Assembly: GCF_027943255.1 (NCBI RefSeq)
Contig: NC_072894.1
Location: forward strand, 129,571,601-129,635,600
Source of the DNA: Anastrepha obliqua
Taxonomy: Eukaryota; Arthropoda; Insecta; Diptera; Tephritidae
Direction of reading: 5' to 3'
DNA: 64,000 bases
Below, piece by piece: positions 43,499 through 56,820 of the stretch (the first letter of the stretch is position 1; every line of letters begins with the position of its first letter). The position numbers and the translations under genes are program-made. The notes below the pieces were generated by a model. The model was not told where the DNA came from, searched no databases, and was given only the letters and a program-made list of their open reading frames with translations.

Positions 43499-43854
43499 GG
43501 CCTGCCACAACAACAGCAATGCTTTGGAATATTTTCTCTCGTGCGACCTGTACAAATGTACATAGCTCGTTCTCTTTGAATAATTTTTTGCCATCTTCAC
43601 TTCCCGCCATAAGTAACATTTAAGCATTTAAGTCTGTTGACTGTGGACCCATTTCCATCCCCGCAACAATGCGTGTTTTGAATCGTTTTTTTTTAAGGTA
43701 TTCCAAAAAGACTGTAGAAGACCTGGTTTTATATTCCTGATCATCAGTTTTTTGATGTTTTTTTAAGTTGGAACACGCAAAACCAGGTTTACTGGAGATA
43801 CATCAACATACAAAACGCACTGAATATGCTTTACCTCCTAGACGGTGCCAAAAT
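43499..43854. other. Non-coding stretch
   Basis: No recognised element; AT-rich. Confidence 0.45.
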
Positions 43855-44160
43855 GGGTAATACTTAAGATGATAGATTTACTAGGCTTGACTGTTCCCTA
43901 TGCTGAAACATAAAATTATGCGAGAAACTTCGGCTGACATGCCACAGGAGTACTCAGCAGCCGAATTCCACTCGTTTCACACATATTCACACACTCGCCC
44001 AATCAGTCGCTGTTCAGACGGCAATGAAGTGTCATTGGTTGATTTTTTCGTATACACCATCACAATCTCAGTTTTTTCATAAACAAACCGATTCGCTGAG
44101 AGCCGATTAACGCTCTGATATTGGCTCACCTGTAAAAATCTGTTCACCAGGGGTAATACA
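43855..44160 (+). repeat. Dispersed repeat family, copy D
   Basis: Shares with copy A: GATGATAGATTTACTAGG, ACTTCGGCTGACATGCCAC, CAGCAGCCGAATTCCACTCG, CAATGAAGTGTCATTGGTTG, CGCTGAGAGCCGATTAACGC, TGATATTGGCTCACC and CTGTTCACCAGG. It is the most complete copy after copy A. Confidence 0.65.
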
Positions 44161-47100
44161 ACTTAATAAAACAAACATTTGTTTTGTTGTAAATAACATT
44201 AAGCATACTTAAAACTTAAAATGTGTTTTTACAACTTTTGAATTCCCTCGGGGTAAAAACAACACCAAAAAAGTATTATTTGAAATATTTTCTTTTAAAT
44301 CAAGCTAAGTCATTTTTACAAATATTTTAATAATCTTCAGCACATTCCCAATCATTTTTACTAACAAATTTTGTTTCTAGTACTCACAGATCTCGAGATG
44401 AAAATTCCTAAAAAAAATACTCGAAAGTTTGATTGCCAATACTTTGAAAAAAAATTTAATTTTACAATTACTTTGCACACTTCAATCGTGCCACAAATAC
44501 AACCAAATTAGTCAGTAGTAGAAAAATCTGAAACTAGGAACAAATCGTTAAAAAATATTCAAAAATTAAACAAAAAAGTTCAATAAACTCTACTAAACAT
44601 TCGAAAATATGTCAGAAGCAGTAACCTTTGAAATCAGCGTGGACCCTTGAAATCAAACGTAGTCCAGACGCAGCCAGGCAAACCCTAAAAGCATTCACCT
44701 CTTCTAAATCAATGAATGTAGCGTAACTTTTGTTTGCGCAACCTGTGCGTGCCTCTCTATTGAATTGAAAAACAACTTTAATGCGCTTTATTTGTTTCTG
44801 ATTTATTTTTAGGATTAATTCATTGCGGCGGTACAAGACTTTTTTTGCTCAATGATGTTTTTACCCCTTCAACTTAACTTTTGATTTATTTTTGATTTTT
44901 GTTTTTTTTTTTTGTTTTGGTAATATAATTTGCCTAAAATTTTCAACGCTTGCTGAAAAGAAAAATATAGAAAACTTTTTGTTTCTGTGCAATTAGCGTT
45001 GTTTACTTTGTCGTTTTGAAGTGTGCCTCGTATTCTTTATTCCTAATTCCTTACTCTTTCCCCGATTTTTTGTATTTTTTTCCTAAAATGCGATATTTTC
45101 GTGACTTTGCGCCGAGTTTGTTTTTGATGCGTAATTCTTGTATTTACTTGCCCTCTTCCTTCCAATGAATACGGTGGCTAAAGTGAAGAATTCGTGTTGT
45201 TGGAGAAAGCTCGCGCCGGCGGGCAAACATTTATAGGCCTCTAGGCCGTTCATTGTCTTCTCCTCAGCGCTGTTTGTGCTCATTATTCACATAGACGCAT
45301 AAAATTTGCATAAATAAATATTTGTAAATACATATTTCGTTTGGTTTTCCGAGAATTTTAGAGCAGCAGAAATATTTCTTTATTTTTATTTTCGTGTTTA
45401 TTTTGTGTTGACTATTTTTGTGGGCACTTCTACTGAGTACATTTACGCCGGTTTTGTGACGCATGGCGGAAGCGTTGTTTTTTAACTATTCTATTATGTG
45501 TCTGCTTCCAAAAATTAATTGCAAAATTTAATTATATCACTTATTTTTACAGCATGTTAATTGAAAGCAGGAAACAAAATGACAAGTAGGTATGAAACAC
45601 GCGAGACGATGCGTTCGTTTTCAGAATTTGTTAAGAATTTTTTTTCGCGCGCCAAGCAACGCTTGGATGGTGATCCGCAAAAAACTAGCTTAAAGTACTT
45701 ACAATAAAACCGGACAATTCTGGTGCATGTCGAGAATGGAGAAAACATCAAAAACGAAGGAAAGTTTAAAAGATAAAGGGTATTCATATTTTAATTATCT
45801 GCGTCGAAGAATTAATATGCACTAATCTAATTTTTTTCATGTAGCGCGATAGGCATAGGTATACCTATGATATTAATGCTGGTTCCTACACAAAAAAAAA
45901 AACAAATACATACAAGTGTGTGTGTATGTATGTACGCATATCCTAACTGATACTAAATCGGCTTATTATGCTTTTCATTTTTAACAAAAACGCCAGCGTC
46001 CGAGCCATCAATCGTGAACTTTACTGCTAGTGGTATTTTCCCTATAAATACAGATTATAATAAAAATTCGCATACAAATCGTTTCATTAGTTTTCGAGAT
46101 TGACTTTTTCAAACGAATATCGACTTTATTTTAAGCTCTACTATCATAAGAAATCGAGCGTCTGACAATTGACGAATTCGAAACCTGACTAGAAAACTAT
46201 TAAAAGTTTATCGAAGAAAAAAAATTTTTCCGATATGCAAAAAATTCCTAAAAAAATATTTAAAGAATTTTTTTTTTGTATTATAAAGAATTAAGAAATT
46301 GCATGCTTTTATTTTTATTCTACTCTCTGCTTGCTTCTCAATAAATTTATTATTATGAATTCTCTTTTGGTTTTCTATTCGATTCGCCACCGCACTACGA
46401 CGTTTTCTTAAGAGCACAACAACTGCATGAGAATAAAAGCCGAGCTTGCAAAAAACCAAAATCAAGTTCGCCAGCTAGCACTAGGCGAATAAACGAAATA
46501 ACTCGAAAATGTGTAACAAAATGTTTAGTGTAATTATGCTAACCAGTTGAAGCCGTGTGATCACTTAGCGCTACGCTAATTAAATTTACTTACTTGCCTT
46601 GGTTATTAAATTAGCAGATACCGACTAGCCGGCACAAAGGGGGCCGGAGGTAGTCTGCGTGAAATTATGGAAATGAATTTAAAAATAAAACTGTACGATA
46701 GAGATAGAAAATGTAAGCGACCGGTCTATCGCTCGGTTGATGATCAGCAGCAGAGAAAATTACAAAAAAAACAAATTGGTGACTACTGAGAGCAGATTAA
46801 AATGAGAGCACAGCTAAATAATCAATTAATGTTGGTGTGCGGTTCTACTTTTGGTTTAATCGTTTCTACATGTGTAAGTATATGTGTATACGTGTGTATA
46901 TTTTGGCACCTTTGTGACAGTAACATGACAGTGTTTGACATTTCGATGTGTGAAAGCTCATAAGAAGTGATTATCAGACAAAATATTGTACACATTTTTA
47001 TTCATTGCTCAAACTGAAGTAAAAGAAATTCAAAAGATTGCCTTGTCAAAAATCAAACTAAATTCTAACTTAGGCTAAATGTCCAAAATACTCTCGTGCT

Positions 47101-47550
47101 AGAATTTGCGTTATAATTTTCAAGGTTTGACTAAACTTTTACCGAGTATGAAAATTACTTTGCAAAGCTTTATGGATTTTTGAAAGTTCCTCCGTCTGAA
47201 ATCAAGTATCCTTGCGCTCAAAATGGACGCAATCGGAATCTCAAGTATTTTAAAATTCATATTTTATAGCAGTGAATATTTTGAGTACATAAATTTTATT
47301 CGCTTATTTATTTAGGAAGGTGTTTTGAGAAAAACTTCACAAAACCTAAATAAATAGTGCGAGAGGTTTGAAGAGCCGCAACCCTATCAGTTTTAATACT
47401 GAAGTGGCTGTCTAGGAACAAAGCGGAAACCTATTGTGATACGATGAATTTAACTTAGGATTCCCCTTCATTTGAAACATATGTATATACATTTGCTTAT
47501 ATATTAAACAAACCACTATCCTACAGTACTAACAGTAATCAAAACAATAA
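44161..47550. other. Mostly AT-rich non-coding stretch
   Basis: No transposon termini were recognised. Higher GC patches on the minus strand at 44600-44840 and 45083-45283 have short open frames; the second is listed separately as a weak candidate. Confidence 0.45.
45083..45283 (-). CDS. Weak candidate exon, unrecognised 66-codon frame
   Basis: The frame starts MSTNSAEEKTMNGLEAYKCL and continues PAGASFLQQHEFFTLATVFI. Its first ~45 codons are much richer in G and C than the flanks, with ordinary amino-acid composition, and the ATG context AATAATGAGC is acceptable for a fly gene. A possible splice donor (CAA then GTAAAT) lies at about 45150. No known domain. A chance frame is as likely as a real first exon. 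Confidence 0.2.
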   Translation of the reverse strand: MSTNSAEEKTMNGLEAYKCLPAGASFLQQHEFFTLATVFIGRKRASKYKNYASKTNSAQSHENIAF

Positions 47551-47673
47551 ACCACAAGTCGGTTCTACGTTGCCGGAACGACTCAAAATTATATCCGACG
47601 AAGAACTGTCGCTTCAGCTGCATTTCCCGTGCATGTATGGGGAATTTTTATGCTGCTAAAAGAACAGCAACAT
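47551..47673 (+). mobile_element. LINE-like 3' tail repeat
   Basis: Blocks are CACAAGTCGGTTCTACGTTG, CCGGAACGACTCAAAATTAT, GAACTGTCGCTTCAGCTGCA, CATGTATGGGGAATTTTTAT and a GCTGCTAAAAGAACAGCAAC tail. Confidence 0.75.
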
Positions 47674-47820
47674 TATGCCCATAGCATTGGCGAATGAAAG
47701 CTTGCTTATATGTATCTTCACATCAACACAAAATTCCTTCTGGCATCATCTTTTCGGCTTCCCTATAAGGCAATGCAATTCCATATGGGTCGTAGTACCC
47801 TAGTTTTTGACAGGTCTTAT

Positions 47821-48114
47821 GCGGCCGCCGTAGCCGAATAAATTGGTGCTTGACTACCATTTGTAAGTGCCCAGGTTCCAACCACCGGGCATGAAACTCC
47901 AAATGGCAGAACGACAGAAAAGCGGTCGCCCCTCGGCAGACAATGGTAAACTTTCTATTTCTGCCATGAAAAAAACCATCTGCCGTTCGGAGTCGTGGTT
48001 AAATTGTAGGTCTCCCCATTTGTGCAGAATCATCAAGATGCTCACCACAAATTGGAAAAGAAATTCAGCCAAACAATCAACAGAAGTGTACACGCCAATT
48101 ATTTATAAAAAAGT
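47821..48114 (+). mobile_element. tRNA-derived SINE, copy 7 (diverged)
   Basis: The head GCGGCCGCCGTAGCCGAATA is recognisable, but the B box region reads CCCAGGTTCCAACCACC, losing the GGTTCGAATC match. GCGGTCGCCCCTCGGCAGAC, CTGCCGTTCGGAGTCG and ACACGCCAATTATTTAT are kept. The insertion ATGAAACTCCAAATGGCAGA between head and body is not in other copies. Confidence 0.85.
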
Positions 48115-50241
48115 TTTATTTCATAAAAAGAATCTGCTTGGTCGTACTTTACTTTGCAAGTTCTTCAGATATTCAGCTTTTCTTTAGTGACCCAAATGAG
48201 TTAAAGCCCATACGCTTGTGGCAGCCAAGTGGCAGAGTTCAGTCCATTTATTGCGACATTACTAAATTTAAAAAAATGTTCCCAACTCTAGGAAAACTTA
48301 GTCCAAAAAGCCTTTATGCCCACAGCCTTTGTGATGACTGATACTGTGGCTAAAAGCCAAGCAGAAACATTTGTTATTTCAGTTTCTATTTGAGCTTTAA
48401 AATTGTCTGAACCTCATTCAGTTAACTTTAAAATTCATATCAGGAAATTCCTTAACCAAGCGTAATGAACTTCATCTGACTAATGTGAACTGTCTCTTGG
48501 CATTCTCTGGTAATCAATCAATTTTTGTAAGTAACCATAGCTAACCAGCTAGACTCCTTTGCCCGAGCACCACACTCAAAGGTATATTCACATACACACA
48601 CGCGCGTGTACTTGCTTGTGGGCATTTTTGTATGAACTTTGTTGTGCATGCAACTCTTCTTGTCCCATTTATGTAGTCAACTGGAAATTTGTATGACAAA
48701 TGGCTCACAGCATTTAGTTGAAAATTTGCTCTCATCATCGTAATGTCATGGCTAATAATTCAAATAAACAATCAAGTTGCATTACCGTCCTTATGAATCT
48801 GTCACAACAGCAAAGAGTCAGCACTTTAACTATATCGAAGCCGGTGCCTTCGAAGCCAATATGGATTCAGGCAAGCTGACAGCACTGGCTTGCGGGTAGA
48901 CACTGTCTGTCAGGCATTTCAATAGTTAAAGGCAGACAATAGCGTTGCAAATTAAATTCTGCTAGTAAATTTCAGGCAATAAGCACTAAGTTTTTGTTTA
49001 TTTGTGTGTAAGCACTCTAGGCACTATAAGTCGAAGTGTACACTTACTAACTTATATGTGCACATGTAGTTGTAGTGCACTGCTTGTGCAACACGTGCAG
49101 TTGGTTATATGGCACTGAGCGCCATTCAAGTAAAAGAGATGATGAGCAAACTGCACATCCACTTGGGGGTCTTTTCAGCACTTGCTCGTGCTGCTCAAAA
49201 GGCACTTGACAGTTTCAGCAAAAGAACAACATCAAGTATTTAATGCAATAAACTTGCAAAAAGACGTACGCACATATGCATTTATGTATAAACAAACATT
49301 TTATGTCTTGTTTTTGTATATGTAGAGCTGCCATAAAAAGGCGGCTAGTAAAAGCTTATGCACGAGCATAATACAAAGGCCACACTAATCCCACAAATGT
49401 TGTTCGCCATATTAGTTTTCCCAACACATAACAGCACACATAATCATTTAGCAAAACTTCTTTTGTGACACACTGAAGTAATTAGATCGATTAATGTGCT
49501 TAAATGTGCAGCACAAAGCCGCTTGAGTGTAGAGATTAAGCTGCAGTCACATAGCAAATGAATAAAAATCTGCACACATAATCGGGCATAATTAATTTTA
49601 GTTACGTATACGCCAGCGCGCGCTAGCGGTCCAACGAATATTCGATGTTGTCTGTGCAAATGCAATTAATGTGGTGCGGCGGTGCGTATACGTTACAGAT
49701 TATTTTCAACTCCACTCTGAACACTCTGTAATCTAGTAATGGTACGCCATTGGTATTTGGCTCGACAAAGAGCAGTGGATATGCTTAATGGCTTAGCTGT
49801 CAAGATGAATTACTTATTTTAAATAAGTGAATTTGAAGAAGCTGTTAAAGAAGACACCAAATTTGCCTAATTGCTACAAACTTTTCTTCTTAATGGAAAT
49901 TGAGTTCATGTGGAGGCGCACTTGGGAAACGAGTGGTTTAAAAACTTAAACGCTTTAGTAGATATTTAAGCACATACATAAATGCTGAATGTACTTTTAT
50001 TTAAAAGCCAAACTCATACCACCCAATGAGCTCATAAGTGGATATGTGTTATAGAGGAAAAAGGCAAGGCTGCAAGAGTGTAATAAACAGCACCCATAAA
50101 AATGCAAGCAATTATTTTACTATTTCAGCTAATATTTAAAGTTATTTGAATTAGTCCCAGAACTTATTTATTTTGAAATAACGCGTCTTTTAATCTACAA
50201 AGCAGTACAGTAAAATTTTCGAGCGCGCATACGTATGTAGA
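48115..50241. other. Non-coding stretch, no recognised element
   Basis: Contains a CACACACGCGCG alternating tract (48595-48608). No genes, RNA genes or transposon ends were seen. Confidence 0.5.
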
Positions 50242-50935
50242 CAATTTCACAGTTCCCTTCAAACCAAAATAGAGGAACACAATGCAAGGAGTTACGCAGG
50301 GTGGTGTCCTTTCAGCCTTGCTTTTTAACTTCTATGTCTCGAAACTCCCCCATCCAGCAGAGGAAGTCTCATTGGTCTCCTACGCCGACGATTGCAGGAT
50401 AATGGCGTCGGGCAATGACATTGATGGTCTATGCTCCAAGGTAAACGACTACTTCGCCTGCCTTTCTCGCTTCTTCACTGCGAGGAACTTACAACTTTCC
50501 GCCTGCTAAATCCACGGCGACCCTCTTTACCACCTGGACAAAGGAGGTCAAGCTGCAACTTAAAGTGAAAGTCGATGACACACCAATGCCGACGGTAAAC
50601 AACCCCTGAATATTGGGAGTTACCTTTGACAGCTTGCCCTCTCTCTCAACTAAAGTACAGAATCGCAACAAGGTCCTCAAGTCGCTTGCCGGTAACACTA
50701 CTTATCCGGTATCGACCCCGACATACTAAGCATGTGAAGGCACCCCGCTCGAACTAACCACCTTTTCACATGCCCCATCAAACCCACTCATCCAACACCC
50801 CTCTCCCTCTGGACCCAACCTGTCGAAAGAGCTAGTTTCCTGAGCCGTTAGATGAGCTAGACGAAGACCACCGGTGAGGTGAATACACTACACTGAGTGT
50901 GCAAAGTTACTGCTACAACAACAATAAAATAATAA
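50242..50935 (+). mobile_element. Internally deleted Jockey-like LINE with 3' end
   Basis: The reverse transcriptase segment (50282-50700) is joined at about 50700 to the C-terminus, read as ACEGTPLELTTFSHAP near 50735, which resembles a CPACEGTPHDTNHLFTCP zinc-knuckle segment. The end then resembles SLWTNPVETASFLGLPLDE in degraded form (50810-50860) and is followed by a UTR and TGCTACAACAACAATAAAAT. Several hundred bases between the fingers-palm region and the C-terminus are missing. Confidence 0.85.
50282..50509 (+). pseudogene. Jockey-like reverse transcriptase palm fragment (YADD kept)
   Basis: The frame reads MQGVTQGGVLSALLFNFYVS then KLPHPAEEVSLVSYADDCRI and MASGNDIDGLCSKVNDYFAC. The QGG..S.LLF and YADD motifs of a non-LTR reverse transcriptase are intact, with the catalytic Asp pair. 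A frameshift near 50509 (RNLQLSAC) loses the frame, after which KVQNRNKVLKSLAGNT is still readable around 50655-50700. There is no endonuclease, no complete thumb and no N-terminus, so no activity is expected. Confidence 0.88.
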
Positions 50936-52957
50936 TGAAAATTCGAAGAAACGCCTCCAATACGTTTGCAGTCCAGAAATATCGCCATGCGTCAGTCTCT
51001 ATTAGCCGTAGATAATTAGTTATTTAAAAAAATACTTGAATTCGCAGCGACTCATTAAACTCCACATGTAAATATGTAATTCAGCAATTGAAGTGCACAC
51101 CACTGTCACTAATGGAGTTCACTGAATTCTACAGTGTAAGCATTTTGTTTTAATTCCCCCACTTACTCGGCTGGAAACTTAGTCGGGCGTAAAATGCGGT
51201 CGACAGGAAAGTTCAACAATTCAGTAAATAAATTAAAAATTCGGATAAGAATCGTCGAGTAAAATTCGATAGTAATAATTGAATGAATTCGATGTACTAT
51301 ATTTCTTCGTGAGTAAATTCCTATAAGAGTTCTGCTACAACTAACACCAAGCTGCAAGTACAAGTTCCACCAACAACGCAGGAAGACGGCCATTACCATT
51401 TAGCCATTATCTACTCTATTCTACTCTATTCATATTCTGCAGTTTTAGCACCTTGTCATTTTCAAAGCGGATGAAGTTACAAAATAAGCCTACTAATATC
51501 GAAATTCATGCACGTTAAAATCACAATTTACAGGTCCACTCTGTGAAGCGCATCTAAAATTGCAGAAATTATGACTCGCTTTTGTTCTCAGTTGATTTCG
51601 TTCTTTTACCAGCAGACGAGACAGCCTTTTCCTTATTTCAGAGCAAGTCTTTCGTTGAACAAAGTTCATAGATCCCTTTTTGATTAATTAGAACACACTG
51701 CCACTTATCGCAAGAGCGTGTAAAAATTTTAAATATGCGAACTCGTGCCTTCTCCTTCTCTCTATTATTCTCCTTTTTCAAGTATAAATGCAGCCAAAAT
51801 GGTCTTCAACTGCCAAAACAGATCCACCGGATGCACCGGAAATTCGTCCAATCAACTTCAAGTTCTTCCTACAGTGCATGAATACATATAAAAGTATACA
51901 TACATACAGTGGTGTTTGATTATGTGAATTGGTTTCTAACCATTTCAAATAATAAGCTTGCTTTCGGTGGCCAGTTGAATGTGAAAAGCTCACAAAATTT
52001 ACATAAAATATACCTTTGCATGCACTGTGAAAATAAATTTTGGAAATTTCCAATCATCAGTAGTAGCCCCGAAAAAAGTTGATCACATACTCAGTATGTT
52101 TGCTATGCATAGCACATCTGCTGGCAGACGGCTGGCTAGACAAACGTGTGAAAAAAGGTCTGGCGTATTGGTGGCAAAATATTAAAAATTTTGTTAAGAA
52201 GAATAAATTATAGCCTGCCTTTGCCGTGTTTTAATTATACATATACTTGTGCTTGCGGTATTTTTCCTCTGGGTTGGTAAATAGTATTTTTTTTTTTTTT
52301 TGTTTGCTGGAGCACAGATGTGTCAAATATTTATTTATTTATATGTTTCCCGAAGACTTGCAAAAAGTTTATTTAAATAGAAAAAAAATGTTTTTTCAGT
52401 AAGAGAAAATAGAGCGATTAAACAAGGAGTGGACCTCATGAAAACAAGTTGAGCCTGCATTTCACACTTTCGTATAAAATGCCGGATTTGGGCCAATTTG
52501 GGTCGGCTTGGTATTATTGGTAAATTTTAAACTGACTCAGCCTGCAAAACATAGTTGAACTTGCGCTGAAAAACTGGCATTTAAAATTCTGTGGACTTTA
52601 ATCAAATTGGAACTAATCGCGTTTCAAAGGCTTTATCTCTTTACTTAAGTAGAAGCTTTCATCAAGCCTTCTCCGTCGAAAGCCCTTTTGACCTAAAACT
52701 CAAAACCTTTGCGAGTTTTGGATGGCATATCTTATGAGTTACAACTAACAATTCGTTTCTTAAGCGCTGTGCAAGTTGAAAAGGCAGAATATGCATATGC
52801 AGGTGACACGAAAACGTAAATTATAGAAATAAGAAAACTTTTTATCAATCCACCAAGAAATGAATGAATGAAAACCAAAAAATGAAAGCAAAAATTAAGA
52901 TAATGAATGAAAAAGAGAAATTTTTCTTACAACTTTATTTCTAAAAATTTTCCTATA
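50936..52957. other. Non-coding stretch, no recognised element
   Basis: AT-rich sequence without transposon ends or convincing exons. Confidence 0.5.
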
Positions 52958-53251
52958 AACCCAGCCAGAAAAACATTATTCAAATTTTTGTGGTATTACT
53001 TTCATCTCCACTACAGCTCATTACATGCGACTATTTTATGCACGGATACTTTATGCAAGAGCTCAGTAGTTCGAAGCTTAAGCTCATTGCCGTGCAAGGA
53101 GCCTAACCCAGCCAGAAAAACATTATTCAAATTTTTGTGGTATTACTTTCATCTCCACTACAGCTCATTACATGCGACTATTTTATGCACGGATACTTTT
53201 TGCAAGAGGTCAGTAGTTCGAAGCTTAAGCTCATTGCCGTGCAAGGAGCCT
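52958..53251. repeat. 147-bp tandem duplication, two copies
   Basis: Positions 52958-53104 are repeated at 53105-53251 with only two differences that I can see (CTTTATGC against CTTTTTGC, and AGAGCTCAG against AGAGGTCAG). The near identity shows a recent event. Because 147 is a multiple of three, a plus-strand frame of 148 codons (52907-53353) stays open through both units, repeating HLHYSSLHATILCTDT. It lacks a recognised domain, and I treat the frame as incidental. Confidence 0.95.
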
Positions 53252-53378
53252 AATGTGTGGACGGCATGCATTTCGAATCTGCTGCTTTACGATCAGAACA
53301 TCGGTCACAAAAAGATGTTCGAGCTAGAACTCCGACAGTCGTCTTTACCTTAGTATCATAGTAGCAGAATGAATGATT

Positions 53379-53461
53379 TAAATCGGACCAAGAACTAACA
53401 CTCTAACAGCATTTCCCGTACATATATGGCGAATGTTTATGCTGTCACAACAACAACATAA
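53379..53461 (+). mobile_element. LINE-like 3' tail repeat fragment
   Basis: AATCGGACCAAGAACTAACA, CTCTAACAGCATTTCCCGTA, CATATATGGCGAATGTTTAT and GCTGTCACAACAACAACATA correspond to the 3' two-thirds of the tail family. Confidence 0.65.
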
Positions 53462-56400
53462 CTCTATGTCTAGTGTTCCAGACAATATGAGTTTCAATAG
53501 ATACCCAAGTAAAGGTGGCACAAAAGTTAACAAAGAGTGTCAGAAAAGGTGGCAAAGCCCAGCAACAAGGCCCCTTGAAAATATTTGTTGCTCATAAAAG
53601 GAAACAGGAAAATACGATCAGGTTTTTATGAGAAAATTTATAATTTTCAAGTACTCTCATCTCCAAAATATCAATGGGACCAAATCCAAAACAAGTAGTG
53701 GATGAAACTTGTGAACAAAACTTACAAGTACCGTCAAGTTATGATAAGAAATATGGGTGCTTCCCTGAAAATGTCGGAGAAGGAAGTAAGAGAAATCCCG
53801 AACGAAGTTGGTTTTCTTGTATAGGATTAACATTCGAGCATTTTAATTGTACGAGGCATATTTTCTGTTTTTTTTTTCTTTCTGTTTTTTTGACACCTAT
53901 AATAAATGGTAATTACACCTAAACACATATTGGCAATTTTTCACATTTTAATTCACGCTACGCAAAAGCAATATTAGCATATAGATTTTAAAAATTGTGT
54001 ATAATAACAAAAGCTACTTACAGTGGCAACGAGAGCAGGAATCGCAAGCAAAACAAACCATTTGAATTTGAATTCAGAAAGCAAAACAACTCAAATTTGG
54101 CAACTATTCAAAACGGAAAAAGGAAGAACGTAGTCTATTATACATCTCGTATATAGTATATAGAAATAAACTCTTAGATGCATACACAAATACATACGTA
54201 CATATGCACGGCCAACGCACGTAAACATATTAAAACTGTAATGAACGAAAAAATAAACAAATAAATATTTCATTTGACTTGAAACAAACTGCAGAAACTA
54301 TTTTTTATTTTTATTTCAATTTGTAGCCGTTTGGGCAATTTGGAGCATTCCGATTCGTAAAAAACATGGATAAACACATTAAATACTATTTTGCAGTGTA
54401 TGCAAATTTTTACAGAATAAATCATTTAAATACTTATGAAAAAACGGTATTGATGCAACTGAACTTTTAAAACGGTAAACACTGCGCTATGCACTCAATC
54501 TCGACTTAATGAATTAATTGGATTTTAGAGTGAGGAGCAATACAATTTGAAAACAACTGGACTGCGAAGCTCGACTCCATGGGCAGATTTATTATTTATT
54601 TGCAAAAAACCAAATTAGTTTGTGATAGCAAAGGCAGGCGTAGGGAAATTTTCAGCTAATAAATTCAGGGAAATGCAGCGCGAGATATTTTTTACTCTTT
54701 TTGGTTTTGCTTTTCTGACTAATCTGCAAAGTTGTTTTGTTGGTTTCGATAGCAATTAGATGAAATTTAAAGCTATGGCAGACGCAGTTCCAGACGAAGT
54801 GAATACAACGAAATATTGAAAAGCCGAATTTTTTTAGGTAGACTAATTAATGTGAAATTATTATAACTCCCTTCTCCTGCGCCATTTGCCAAAAATACTT
54901 AGAAAATACGCAAGTTGTTACAAATTTTAACGCATCGTTTCGACGCTTTGGCGCACAAACATTGCCGCCGCGAATGCAAACGAAATTCTAATTTGCAGCC
55001 CGGCTGAGTACATGAAGAGAATGACAATTCGCAAAAGTAGCTTCTTGTGTGTCTACTTGGGAAAATTCTAAACACACGTAAGCAGATATAAGTGTACTAA
55101 ATTTACTTCGTGCTACTAATAAGAATGTACTTTATGCACACATGCAAATGTGTGTGTGTGTGAATGCATTAAACAAATGCCAATTACGCGACGTGAGTAC
55201 GAAATGGCGCCTGAGACAGCAGCGTTGGCGCAGAGCAGAATTTAGCAAATTTTTGGTGATTAAAGGAAAGCAGAAAACAGTTTTAGTCAAGAATAAAAAC
55301 AAATTAGAGGCATTTGGGAAAAATATTAATAATTAGAAAACATTACAACTTGCAGAGTAGCTGCCTGGCTGCGATAACTATTAAGCTTTAGAAAGATCGG
55401 CTGAAAAAATTATACATTCAAAATAGAAAGACTTGTTTGGCATGTTTTTATTCATGGACGAAAAAAATCGAATTTTACTGCTACACTGAGCGATGCGTTC
55501 GCAAAAGTGCATGAACGTGAACTGGCAGCGCTTTGATTTCAGCAGCATGCTGCCACATCTCCAATATGCAATGGTTTACTGTCCATGTCTTCTTGTTTTG
55601 TGGTGCTAATTATTATGAGTCACTTTTTATGTAAGCTAGCCAAAAATCACTGCAACTTTGTAAATCACCAACGTAGGCACTACTTGAATTAAAAATAAAA
55701 GCAAAATCGTAAAAGTACCCCAAAAATCAACGAGAATTTTGAATGACTTGAAGTTTGTACTTTATTTTAGCCTTAACTCTTCACTCCTAATGGTGTGACG
55801 GCCGGCGCTCGCCCAGAATCGCAAGTCGCTCATTCCGAAAACTCCTGTCCAAGTTTATTTCTGCCCACAGATAGATTATTGTGCAACAATTTAATCATCA
55901 TTTGTCATCATTAATGTCTTGAAAAAGAAGCTAATTTCTCTTAAATCACCCAGGCAGAGTAAAAATCGGATTCAAATATTCTTTCAAATATTTATATGTG
56001 TTAGTGAAATTTGTTGAGCACTTTTTTGAGGTATAGGAAAGTACTTGAAATAATCGTTTCCGATTTACATTTATGCAGTGGGACGCCAACACCGAATACG
56101 GAAAAAATTGTATCCTTTTTTCTTGTGCTCACTTCGATTTCTCGAGTATAAAATTCAACTAAACGAAGGCGCATTCATTAAAAGTGGTGGCACAGACCAA
56201 CAACAGCGTTTTGTGCATTAGAAATGTAGAAAATAAAAAGAAAACAGAACGATCTATTATGTTGCACAGCCGATATAGAGTTGGAGCTAGAAGCATACGA
56301 GGATGCTGCGAATGGAATGGCTTTTCGGCATTTCATTTTATGCTGACATCCGAATGTACACGGCGAAAGAAAAAAAAACAAATCAGTTGGCCTACCAATG

Positions 56401-56820
56401 CCAGCTTTGATAGATTCGCCTTGGATTAAACCTTGAAATGGACGTGAATCAGAATTCAAATAAAAGAAAAGAATTGAAATAAAAATAAAAACAAATAAAA
56501 AAAAACAAAAACAAAAACGAAAAAAAATTCGCAACCTATTGGAGGATGTTTAGGCGCCTTTGTGCTTGTAGTCTTTCCATTATTATTATTATTCACCATA
56601 ATTTAAACTCTCATATTTTCAATAAGTCATTATGCCATTTTCTCAGAAAGCGCGAGCGCGATCGGCATGAGCGCAGTGCGACATATGCTGTACTTTTATG
56701 AACGCCATTTAGTCGTTTAGTCACCAACTGAACAAATGAATTGCTGATATAAAGTAAAGCTAGTAGAAATAGCGTAGAAATGGTTGAGTGTACGTACATA
56801 TTAATGAAAGAAAGCACTAA
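53462..56820. other. Non-coding stretch, no recognised element
   Basis: AT-rich, with short TGTG runs (55150-55162) and A-rich runs (56460-56530). Short frames on both strands lack family features. Confidence 0.5.

Noticed and set aside
52907..53353. 148-codon frame as a novel repeat protein
   Set aside because: Its length comes from a recent 147-bp duplication; composition is hydrophobic and aromatic without a signal peptide pattern or domain.
56178..56534. Frame with a hydrophobic FFRFCFCFFLFVFIF start on the minus strand
   Set aside because: The hydrophobic run is just the complement of an A-rich tract; the rest has no protein features.
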